Shown: positions 1-6,199 of the stretch, piece after piece
How positions within the stretch are numbered: the first letter of the stretch is position 1
How the letters are laid out: each line of letters opens with the position of its first letter
Assembly (NCBI GenBank): GCA_011391295.1
Contig: JAABQT010000042.1
Location: forward strand, 1-9,857
Direction of reading: 5' to 3'
Origin: Betaproteobacteria bacterium
GTDB lineage: Bacteria > Pseudomonadota > Gammaproteobacteria > Burkholderiales > SG8-39
DNA length: 9,857 nucleotides
Position numbers and translations under genes: made by a program
Notes under the pieces: generated by a model
The model's database searches: none
What the model was told of the DNA's origin: nothing
Seen by the model: the letters and a program-made list of their open reading frames with translations, nothing else

Positions 1-1680
1 CTCGGCGAGGTCGGCGTTGACCCGCTCGATGCACTCGCGTACCAGCGTGAGCACTTCTTCGCGCGAGGCGAGGTCGGTGTAGCCGGTGTAGGGCATGCCG
101 CGCCTCTCGGCCCAGTTGGCAACGGCGTCGAAATCGAAATTCACGAACACGCAAACCCGGTCGCGGCCATCGCCGAAGGCCACCGCTTCCTTGATGTAGG
201 GAAAGAACTTGAGCTTGTTCTCGAGGTACTTGGGCGCGAACAGGGTGCCGTCGGCGAGCTTGCCCACGTCTTTCACGCGGTCGATGATCTTCAAGTGGCC
301 GTCGGGGTCGAAGTAGCCGGCGTCGCCGGTATGGAACCAGCCTTCGCGGTCTTTCGCTTCCAGCGTCGCCTGCGAATTCTTGTAATACTCCTTGAACAGT
401 CCCGGCGAGCGGATCAGCAGTTCGCGCTCCGGCGTGAATTTCAGCTCCACGCCCGGTACCGCAGGCCCCACCGTGTCGGCCTTGACCTGGCCGTCGGGCT
501 GGATGCACACGAACACGCTCGTTTCGGTCGAGCCGTAGAGCTGCTTCAGGTTGATGCCGAGGGAGCGGTAGAACCTGAACAGGTCGGGGCCGATCGCCTC
601 GCCCGCGGTGTAGGCGACGCGCACGCGGCTCATGCCGAGGACGTTGCGCAGCGGCCCGTACACCAGCAGGTCGCCAAGCCGGTACAGCAGCCGGTCGGCG
701 AGGCCCACCGGTTTGCCGTCGAGCAATGCGCCGCCCACACGCTGCGCAATGCCCATGAAGGTCTTGTACAGCCGGCGTTTCAGGCTGCTCGCATCCTCCA
801 TGCGGATCGACACCTGGGTGAGCAAGGCCTCGAGCACGCGCGGCGGCGCGAAGTAGTAGGTCGGTCCAATCTCGCGCATGTCGGTCATCACCGTCTCGGC
901 CGATTCCGGACAGCAGATGCAGTAGCCGGAGACGAAGGGCTGCGCGACAGCGAACACGAACTGACCGACCCAAGCCGGAGGAAGGTAGGCGAGAACCACG
1001 TCGCGATCGTCGAGCTTCTCAAGCTCGACCCCGGTGCGCCCCGCTTCGATCAGCGCCTGATACGCAAGAACAACGCCCTTCGGCGTTGCGGTCGTGCCCG
1101 AGGTGAAAAGCATGACCGCCGTGTCCTCGCCGCAGCCCTTGGCGATCTCGCCTTCCAGGAAAGCCGGGTCGCGCGCCCGGGTTTCGCGCCCCAGCTCCAG
1201 CAGCTTGTCGTAGCTGGCGAGCTGCGGCTGCGCGTAATGCCGCAGGCCCCGCGGCTGGTCGTAATAGATGTGCTTGAGCGTCGGGCACTGCGGCAGGATC
1301 TCGAGCAGCTTGTCGACCTGCTCCTGGTCCTCGGCCACTGCGTATTCGATGCCGGCGTTCAGGATCGGGAAGGCCATTTCCGCGGCCACTGCATCCTGAT
1401 ACAGCGGCACCGGTATGCCACCCAGGCACTGCGCGGCGCACATCGCCGCATACAGGCGCGGCCGGTTGTCGCCGACCAGCGCCAGGTGATCGCCGCGCTT
1501 GAAGCCCTGCGCGGCGAGGCCGCAGGCCAGCGCGCGCACCTCGTCGGCGAACTGCTTCCAGGTCCAGGTCTGCCAGATGCCCAGGTCCTTTTCGCGGATC
1601 GCGGGCCGCGCGCCGCGCACGCGCGCGTGGTGCATCAGCAGCTTGGGAAACGTGTCCAGGCCGGAAAGATTCTCCGACAT
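1..1680 (-). CDS. Acyl-CoA synthetase, AMP-forming (long-chain fatty-acid CoA ligase type), C-terminus cut by window edge
   Basis: Activates a carboxylic acid to its acyl-AMP and then its CoA thioester in the cytoplasm; this is the known reaction of the ANL (AMP-binding) family. The visible 560 codons run open to the left edge. The core motifs are in order: the phosphate-binding loop TSGTTATPKG at residues 193-202, the adenine-site motif YGSTE at 382-386, GWFHTGD at 447-453, and the hinge region IIDRVKDVGK shortly after, where the small C-terminal domain begins. The family's usual length is about 600-650 residues, so roughly 60-90 residues lie outside the window. The overall pattern (long linker and GPTYYFAPPRV segment) is closest to the FAA1/FadD15-type ligases, but chain length or aromatic specificity cannot be told. 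ATG 1680 is chosen because it has the better spacing from the GAGGAGGG ribosome site. It is divergent from the hydrolase/receptor pair, which fits a role in activating an imported acid; that link is inferred. Confidence 0.93.
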   Translation of the reverse strand, partial: MSENLSGLDTFPKLLMHHARVRGARPAIREKDLGIWQTWTWKQFADEVRALACGLAAQGFKRGDHLALVGDNRPRLYAAMCAAQCLGGIPVPLYQDAVAAEMAFPILNAGIEYAVAEDQEQVDKLLEILPQCPTLKHIYYDQPRGLRHYAQPQLASYDKLLELGRETRARDPAFLEGEIAKGCGEDTAVMLFTSGTTATPKGVVLAYQALIEAGRTGVELEKLDDRDVVLAYLPPAWVGQFVFAVAQPFVSGYCICCPESAETVMTDMREIGPTYYFAPPRVLEALLTQVSIRMEDASSLKRRLYKTFMGIAQRVGGALLDGKPVGLADRLLYRLGDLLVYGPLRNVLGMSRVRVAYTAGEAIGPDLFRFYRSLGINLKQLYGSTETSVFVCIQPDGQVKADTVGPAVPGVELKFTPERELLIRSPGLFKEYYKNSQATLEAKDREGWFHTGDAGYFDPDGHLKIIDRVKDVGKLADGTLFAPKYLENKLKFFPYIKEAVAFGDGRDRVCVFVNFDFDAVANWAERRGMPYTGYTDLASREEVLTLVRECIERVNADLAE

Positions 1681-1684
1681 CATG

Positions 1685-1692
1685 CCCTCCTC
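1685..1692 (-). promoter_or_regulatory. Ribosome binding site of the acyl-CoA synthetase
   Basis: The minus strand reads GAGGAGGG, followed by CATGATG. Two ATG codons sit back to back (1683-1681 and 1680-1678). The GGAGG core is 3 nt from the first and 6 nt from the second, so the second is the likelier start. Confidence 0.6.
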
Positions 1693-1705
1693 AGGGTACC
1701 GATGG

Positions 1706-1711
1706 ATTCTA
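1706..1711 (-). promoter_or_regulatory. Candidate -10 box for the acyl-CoA synthetase in the 81-bp divergent gap
   Basis: The minus strand has TAGAAT here, one mismatch from the TATAAT consensus, in an otherwise GC-rich gap. It would put the transcript start just upstream of the ribosome site. No good -35 box is visible at 16-18 nt. A short inverted repeat, ACAG-N7-CTGT (1713-1727), lies just upstream and could be a regulator half-site pair or chance. Confidence 0.25.
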
Positions 1712-1761
1712 CACAGAATGACCCTGTTTGCCGGGCCGCAGGGGCGCTAGACTTGCGCCCC

Positions 1762-2658
1762 ATGCAAGGCACCGAACACTGGGCGAAAAAGGGCGACGCA
1801 AGACTTTTCCTCTGGCGAAAGCCGGCCGCGGGCGGGGTCACATCGCGCGGCACGATCCTGTTCGTGCACGGCTCCTCGATGGCCTCGCAGCCGACCTTCG
1901 ACCTGCACGTGCCCGGCCGGCCCGACTCCTCGGTGATGGAGTGGTTCGCCGGGCGCGGCTTCGACACCTGGTGCATGGATAACGAGGGCTACGGCCGCTC
2001 GGACAAATCGCGGCCCATCAATTTCGACATCGCCAACGGCGCCGACGACCTTGCGGCGGGCACCGAGGTCGTCCTGCGCGAGAGCGGCGCGAAGAGCCTG
2101 CTGCTCTACGGCATCAGTTCCGGGGCGCTCAAGGCGGCGCTGTTCGCCGAGCGCCATTCCGAGCGCGTGGCGCGCCTGGCGCTCGACGCCTTCGTGTGGA
2201 CGGGCGCAGGCAGCCCGACGCTCGCCGAGCGCAAGAAGAAACTGCCGGAATTCCAGGCGAAGAACCGCCGTCCGATCGACCGCGCGTTCGTGCGCAGCAT
2301 CTTCGCGCGCGACCATCCCGGCACCGCCGACGCGGCCACGGTGGAGGCCTTCGCTGACGCGATCCTCGCGCTCGACGATTCGGTGCCGACCGGCACCTAC
2401 GTGGACATGTGCTCGAAGCTGCCGCTGGTGGATCCGGCCAGGTTGCCGATGCCGACGCTGATCCTGCGCGGCCAGTACGACGGCATCGCCGGGGTGGACG
2501 ACCTGATCGAGTTCTTCAAGCGCCTGCCCAACGCCGACAAGCAGTTCTCGGTGATGGCCGGCATCTCGCACGCCAGTTTCCAGCAAAAAAATTACCTCAC
2601 GGTGTACCATTTGCTGCACGCATTTTTCACTCAACCCGACCCGGTGTTCAGCGGATGA
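1762..2658 (+). CDS. Alpha/beta hydrolase fold protein
   Basis: A 298-residue serine hydrolase of the alpha/beta fold. The catalytic set is complete: oxyanion-hole region LFVHGSS near residues 35-41, nucleophile elbow GISSG with Ser119, acid Asp240 in RGQYDG, and His270 in GISHASF. No signal peptide, so cytoplasmic. The substrate (ester, amide, C-C bond or thioester) is not deducible. ATG 1762 is chosen because the recognisable domain starts there and the divergent promoters need room upstream, but it lacks a Shine-Dalgarno. An in-frame ATG at 1702 has AGGG five nt upstream and would add 20 residues. The open frame continues even further upstream antisense to the ligase, which is a GC-rich artefact. 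The stop overlaps the start of the TctC-type receptor by ATGA, so the two are translationally coupled. A run of seven A (2585-2591) near the 3' end stands out against the local composition. Confidence 0.9.
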   Translation: MQGTEHWAKKGDARLFLWRKPAAGGVTSRGTILFVHGSSMASQPTFDLHVPGRPDSSVMEWFAGRGFDTWCMDNEGYGRSDKSRPINFDIANGADDLAAGTEVVLRESGAKSLLLYGISSGALKAALFAERHSERVARLALDAFVWTGAGSPTLAERKKKLPEFQAKNRRPIDRAFVRSIFARDHPGTADAATVEAFADAILALDDSVPTGTYVDMCSKLPLVDPARLPMPTLILRGQYDGIAGVDDLIEFFKRLPNADKQFSVMAGISHASFQQKNYLTVYHLLHAFFTQPDPVFSG

Positions 2659-3614
2659 CACGCCTGCTCGCAGTCCTGCTGGCCGCGCTCCTGTTCTCGA
2701 GCCCGGCCGCCTCCCAGACCTGGCCCGCCAAGCCGGTGCGCATCGTGGTGCCGCTCTCGCCCGGCGGATTCGCCGACGTGCCCGCCCGCCTCCTGGCGCC
2801 GCGCCTCTCGGCGCAGTTCGGCAAGCAGTTTTTCGTGGAGAACCGGCCCGGGGCAGGCGGTTCGATCGGCACCGACCACGTGGCCAAGGCCGAGGCGGAC
2901 GGGCATACGCTGCTGTTCACCGCCACGCCCCACGTCATCAGTCCATGGTTGTACAAGACCCTGCCGTATGACGCGTTCAAGGATTTCGTGCCCGTGGCGC
3001 GCGTTGCCTCCGGACCGTACGTGCTGGTGGTGAATGCACAGTTCCAGGCAAACTCCGTGCACGAACTGATTGCCGCAGCCAAGGCGCAACCGGGGGTGAT
3101 CGATTACGCCAGCTCGGGCAACGGCAGCGCCCAGCACCTGGTGGCGGCGCTGTTCGCCTCGCTGGCCGGCGTGAACATCAACCACGTCCCCTACAAGGGC
3201 AGCGGCCCGGCAATGCAGGACCTGATCTCGGGACAGGTCAAGGTGTCTTTCGCCGGCGTGCCGAACGTGATCACGCACGTGCGCAGCGGCCGCCTGCGCG
3301 CCCTCGCAGTCACCACGGCGACGCGCTGGCCGGACCTGCCCGAGATTCCCACGCTCGCGCAAGCGGGCGTGCCGGGCTATGAGGCGGCGCTGTGGCTGTG
3401 CCTGCTGGCGCCCGCGGCCACGCGTGCGGACATCGTGCAGCGCTTGCACGCCGAGATCGGCAACGCACTGCAGGATGCGGAACTGCTCAAAAGCCTGCGC
3501 GCCGCGGGCATCGCACCCAGCCTGCTGGGGCCGCGGGAACTCGGCGAATTCATGCGCGCGGAGCACCAGAAGTGGGGCCGCGTGGTGCGCCAGACCGGCG
3601 CCACGATCAATTAG
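2655..3614 (+). CDS. Bug/TctC-family periplasmic solute-binding protein
   Basis: The extracytoplasmic receptor of the tripartite tricarboxylate transporter (TTT) family, which binds small organic acids or related solutes in the periplasm. 319 residues, normal family length. It has a clear Sec signal peptide: MTRLL, then a hydrophobic core, with likely cleavage after AAS (residue 20). The mature protein opens with the family's usual WPAKPVRIVVP. Family motifs follow: SPGGFADVPAR (35-45), VENRPGAGGSIG (61-72), YASSGNGSAQHL (151-162), HVPYKGSGPAMQDL (177-190) and GVPGYEAALW near 238-247. The start is set by ATGA overlap with the hydrolase. No TctA or TctB membrane subunits are in the window. Orphan Bug receptors are very common in Burkholderiales, so it may share a distant permease or act in sensing. 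The stop codon TAG directly abuts the stop of the convergent dehydrogenase with no base between. Ligand unknown. Confidence 0.95.
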   Translation: MTRLLAVLLAALLFSSPAASQTWPAKPVRIVVPLSPGGFADVPARLLAPRLSAQFGKQFFVENRPGAGGSIGTDHVAKAEADGHTLLFTATPHVISPWLYKTLPYDAFKDFVPVARVASGPYVLVVNAQFQANSVHELIAAAKAQPGVIDYASSGNGSAQHLVAALFASLAGVNINHVPYKGSGPAMQDLISGQVKVSFAGVPNVITHVRSGRLRALAVTTATRWPDLPEIPTLAQAGVPGYEAALWLCLLAPAATRADIVQRLHAEIGNALQDAELLKSLRAAGIAPSLLGPRELGEFMRAEHQKWGRVVRQTGATIN

Positions 3615-4493
3615 TCAGCCCTTCGGCGGCTCGCCGGCGGCCTGCAGGAACACCGCAGCGGTGTCCAGCTTGCCGAGTTGATTGCGGCGCGCGGCCTGGT
3701 ACTGGCTGCGCACCAGCGCGGCGATCGGCGTCGGCCGGTCCAGCGCCTGCGCCATGTCGAGGAAGTAGCGCACGTCCTTGTCCATCAGCGCGATCTGGAA
3801 CTGCGGGGCGAAGTCGCGCTTGAGCATCTTGGGCAGCTTGGTCTTGGTGAGCCGGCACCCCGCCGCGCCTTCGCCGAGGATTTCCACCGTCACGTCGCGA
3901 TCCAGGCCCGCCGCCTCCGCCGCCAGGGCGGCCTCGGCCAGCGCGGCGGTGAGCGTCGCCGAGAGCATGTTGTTGATCAGCTTCAGCGTGGCGCCGTGGC
4001 CCGGGCCGCCGATGCGGCGCGCGAGACGCCCCATGGCCGCAAACAGCGGCTGCGCCTGGTCGAAGGCCGCCTGATCGCCGCCGACCAGGAACACCAGCTC
4101 CTTGCCCTGCGCCTGCGCGAGACTGCCCGAGACGGGCGCGTCCAGGTACGCGATCTGTTTCGCCGCTGCCGCCGCGCCCAGCTCACGCGCCAGCGCGGGT
4201 GAGTTGGTGCTGGAATCGATCACCACGGTGCCCTTGGCTGCGCCGGCGAGCACGCCCTTCTCGCCAAGCATCACTGCGCGCGAGGCGGCGTCGTCGGCGA
4301 CGATCGAGACCACGAACGCGGCGCCCTGCGCCGCCGCCGCCGGCGAGTCGGCGACCGCCGCGCCCTGCGCAGCAAGCGCCGCCGTTTTGGCGCGGTCGCG
4401 GTTGTACACCTTGAGCGTGAATCCGGCCTGCAGCAGGTTTGCCGCAATGCGGCTGCCCATTGCACCGAGCCCTACGAATGCCACTGTGGTCAT
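3615..4493 (-). CDS. NAD(P)-dependent oxidoreductase, 3-hydroxyisobutyrate dehydrogenase family
   Basis: A beta-hydroxyacid dehydrogenase that interconverts a 3-hydroxyacid and its semialdehyde or keto form with NAD(P). 292 residues, typical for the family. Visible signatures: N-terminal Rossmann nucleotide motif GLGAMG (8-13), substrate-binding DAPVSGS (118-124), and the catalytic-lysine segment GATLKLINN with Lys171 and Asn175. The C-terminal helical domain contains MDKDVRYFL (237-245), also conserved in the family. After residue 29, VYNRDRAK replaces an acidic residue at the end of the second strand, which may favour NADPH; this is inference. GAGGA (4505-4501) lies 7 nt before ATG 4493. 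It is the last gene of the six-gene minus operon, 22 nt after its neighbour. E. coli's allantoin regulon includes a member of this family, GlxR (tartronate semialdehyde reductase), so a comparable role is possible, but the exact substrate cannot be read from sequence. Confidence 0.92.
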   Translation of the reverse strand: MTTVAFVGLGAMGSRIAANLLQAGFTLKVYNRDRAKTAALAAQGAAVADSPAAAAQGAAFVVSIVADDAASRAVMLGEKGVLAGAAKGTVVIDSSTNSPALARELGAAAAAKQIAYLDAPVSGSLAQAQGKELVFLVGGDQAAFDQAQPLFAAMGRLARRIGGPGHGATLKLINNMLSATLTAALAEAALAAEAAGLDRDVTVEILGEGAAGCRLTKTKLPKMLKRDFAPQFQIALMDKDVRYFLDMAQALDRPTPIAALVRSQYQAARRNQLGKLDTAAVFLQAAGEPPKG

Positions 4494-4515
4494 GCGGGCG
4501 TCCTCAAGTTGATAG

Positions 4516-4869
4516 TCAGGAAGTCAGCTTGCGCAGCACATGCCGGCGGTTGCGCGTGTGCGGGCGCACCTGCGCGGGCCAGCGGCCTGCCTCGACTGCC
4601 TTGGCCCAGGCGTCGCTGGTGAGCACCTCGGCGCTCTCCAGCTCGTAATACGCGCTGTAGCGTGGCTCGCCCTCGGCGACGATGGTCTTGTTCTCTCCGC
4701 CGATGAACATGGTGAGCGGCACCGCCACGGCGCGGCGCACCGAGAGCACGCCCGGCACCTTGAGCAGCATCGGAATGTGCTCGGTGTCGTAGACCTCGTT
4801 GAACAGGGCTTCCTTGTCCGCGTCGACATCCATGCTGGCGGTGAACAGGTACTTCGCTTTGCCCGGCAT
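4516..4869 (-). CDS. Small conserved protein, probably EthD-like dimeric alpha/beta-barrel fold
   Basis: A 117-residue cytoplasmic protein whose family I cannot name with certainty. The sequence opens with a beta strand (KYLFTASMDVD, 5-15), then a helix carrying the segment FNEVYDTEHIPMLLKVPGV (23-41). The pattern 'YDTEHIP.L...PG' is typical of EthD-like and related ferredoxin-fold dimeric alpha/beta-barrel proteins, where the His often sits in the cleft. A second strand pair follows (YSAYYELES, 71-79) with a helix after it, as in that fold. The basic C-terminal tail (residues 99-114, many Arg/His) is less typical. Members of the fold act as small oxygenases, isomerases, lyases or non-catalytic partners. 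It follows the NIPSNAP gene after 12 nt and its ribosome site overlaps that gene's stop, so the two are made together. No membrane segment or signal peptide. Confidence 0.75.
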   Translation of the reverse strand: MPGKAKYLFTASMDVDADKEALFNEVYDTEHIPMLLKVPGVLSVRRAVAVPLTMFIGGENKTIVAEGEPRYSAYYELESAEVLTSDAWAKAVEAGRWPAQVRPHTRNRRHVLRKLTS

Positions 4870-4876
4870 CGTGTAT

Positions 4877-4883
4877 CTCCTTC
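4877..4883 (-). promoter_or_regulatory. Ribosome binding site overlapping the upstream stop codon
   Basis: On the minus strand TGAAGGAG combines the TGA stop of the NIPSNAP gene (4884-4882) with a strong GAAGGAG site, 7 nt before ATG 4869. This arrangement favours ribosome reuse and coupled translation of the two small proteins. Confidence 0.75.
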
Positions 4884-5205
4884 AACGCTTCAATGGAAAA
4901 AACTCTACCGGCTTCATCAGCCGGTTGGTTTGCGAGTCGAGCGCGCCCAGCTTTGCGCTTTCCTCGGTGTAGGCGACCCACTCGGGGTCCGCCCACATCG
5001 CCAGGCGGCGGTTGTCGCGGTCGGCGGCATCCTGGTACGCCCAGATGTGAATGTACTGGTTGACGTTGCCGGTCTCGGTCACCAGGTAGGCGAAGGGCTG
5101 GCCCAGATGGCGCGTCTGCGGCACTTTGCCGAGCTTGTCGTAGAGCGCGAGGTGTTTCTTGATGGTTCCGGGACGGCAGGTGTAGGTACGTACGTCGAGC
5201 AGCAT
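4882..5205 (-). CDS. NIPSNAP family protein
   Basis: A 107-residue protein of the NIPSNAP family, a dimeric alpha/beta-barrel of poorly known function; bacterial members often sit in catabolic operons. Recognisable features are the opening strand LDVRTYTCRPG (3-13), helix KKHLALYDKLG (16-26), the turn and strand YLVTETGNVNQYIHIWAYQD (40-59), and DRDNRRLAMWADPEWVAY (62-79), which match the family's 'RTY...PG...G...HIWAY.D...R...' pattern. The full length is one single NIPSNAP domain. The start at 5205 is backed by GAAGGAG 5 nt upstream. It lies 40 nt after the carbamate kinase, the widest gap inside the operon, and 12 nt before the next small gene. No signal peptide. An enzymatic role, if any, is unknown; a binding or lyase role on the pathway intermediate is speculation. 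Confidence 0.9.
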   Translation of the reverse strand: MLLDVRTYTCRPGTIKKHLALYDKLGKVPQTRHLGQPFAYLVTETGNVNQYIHIWAYQDAADRDNRRLAMWADPEWVAYTEESAKLGALDSQTNRLMKPVEFFPLKR

Positions 5206-5210
5206 GCGGA

Positions 5211-5217
5211 CTCCTTC
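5211..5217 (-). promoter_or_regulatory. Ribosome binding site of the NIPSNAP gene
   Basis: GAAGGAG on the minus strand, 5 nt before ATG 5205. It is one of the strong sites in the operon, consistent with high output of the downstream small proteins. A short TG dinucleotide run (5218-5230) sits between it and the carbamate kinase stop. Confidence 0.7.
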
Positions 5218-5245
5218 GTGGTGTGTGTGTTTCGGGTAACGGGGT

Positions 5246-6199
5246 TCAGCCGGGAACGATGCGCGTGCCGGCCTTGCCGGCGAGCGCCGGCGCCAGGTGT
5301 CGCGGATCCGTGATGATGCCCTCGGCGCCGCCGCCTTCGAGGAACTCGATCACCGCGGCGATCTTCGGGCCCATGCTGCCCTTGTCGAACTGCTCGGCGT
5401 CGTAGAGCTGCTTCGCTTCGGCGAGCGTCAGACGATCGAGCCAGCGCTGCGTCGGCTTGCCGTAGTCGAGCGCCACGCGCTCGACGCCCGTGGCAACGAC
5501 CAGCCGGTCGGCGCCCAGCGCGCGCGCAAGCAGGCTCGAGGCAGTGTCCTTGTCGATCACCGCCTCGACCCCCTGCAGGTCGCCCTGCGCGTCGCGTATC
5601 ACCGGGATGCCGCCGCCGCCGCAGGCGACCACCACGTAACCCTCGCCGACCAGGTGGCGGATCACCTCGAGGTCGACGATTTCCCTGGGCTTGGGCGAAG
5701 GCACCACGCGCCGCCAGCCGCGACCGGGGTCTTCCTTCACCTGCCAGCCTAGGTCGGTCGCGCGCTTGCGCGCGGTGGCCTCGTCCATCGGCGAGCCGAT
5801 CGGCTTGGTGGGGTCGCGAAACCCCGGGTCGTCGAGGTCGACCCGCACCTGCGTCACCACGGCGGCCGCCTCGCGCTTCAGGCCGCGGCGGCGGAATTCA
5901 TTGCGCAGTGCTCTTACGAACATGTAACCGAGCGCGCCCTGAAGGTCGGCGCCGGCATAGTCCATCGGCACCGGAATCACTTCGTGCAGCGCGAGCTCCG
6001 AGCGGCGCAGGATGAAGCCCATCTGCGGCCCGCTGCCGTGCGTGAACACCACGCGCCAGCCGGCCTCGAGCATGTCGACCACATAGCGCACGGTCTCGCG
6101 CGCGGTATCGTATTGGTCGGCGATGCTGCGGTGCTGCTCGTCGCGGATCAGCGCGTTGCCGCCGACGGCAACCACGGCGAGCCTGGCATTGGCGGTCAT
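5246..6199 (-). CDS. arcC: Carbamate kinase
   Basis: Catalyses carbamoyl phosphate + ADP to carbamate + ATP; carbamate then falls to ammonia and CO2. It is the ATP-yielding last step of arginine deiminase, agmatine and allantoin/oxamate routes. 317 residues, normal length. Amino-acid-kinase fold signatures: AVGGNAL (11-17), FTHGSGPQMG (52-61), TKPIGSPM (131-138), VVACGGGGIPVI (190-201), EAVIDKDTASSLLA (212-225) and GSMGPKI (274-280), all as in active ArcC enzymes. ATG 6199 overlaps the stop of the DUF1116 gene (ATGA), so translation is coupled. No arginine deiminase or ornithine carbamoyltransferase gene is nearby. The neighbours FdrA and DUF1116 instead point to a carbamoyltransferase of the oxamate type as source of carbamoyl phosphate, making this the counterpart of E. 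coli YbcF/AllK. That assignment is by context. Confidence 0.95.
   Translation of the reverse strand: MTANARLAVVAVGGNALIRDEQHRSIADQYDTARETVRYVVDMLEAGWRVVFTHGSGPQMGFILRRSELALHEVIPVPMDYAGADLQGALGYMFVRALRNEFRRRGLKREAAAVVTQVRVDLDDPGFRDPTKPIGSPMDEATARKRATDLGWQVKEDPGRGWRRVVPSPKPREIVDLEVIRHLVGEGYVVVACGGGGIPVIRDAQGDLQGVEAVIDKDTASSLLARALGADRLVVATGVERVALDYGKPTQRWLDRLTLAEAKQLYDAEQFDKGSMGPKIAAVIEFLEGGGAEGIITDPRHLAPALAGKAGTRIVPG

Noticed and set aside
295..1761. Long plus-strand open frame running into the hydrolase, suggesting a 787-residue protein
   Set aside because: Residues before about 1702 are the antisense of the acyl-CoA synthetase, rich in Arg/His/Ala with no domain pattern. The ligase frame carries all ANL motifs, so the upstream part is a GC-rich shadow.
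3650..3664. Perfect inverted repeat ACACCGC-A-GCGGTGT just past the receptor gene's stop, as a terminator
   Set aside because: It lies inside the coding end of the dehydrogenase (codons for DTAAV), has no T-run on either side, and such GC palindromes are expected by chance here.
5218..5230. TG dinucleotide run between the carbamate kinase and NIPSNAP genes as a repeat or regulatory element
   Set aside because: Only a few repeat units, with no pairing partner or hairpin; too short to claim a function.
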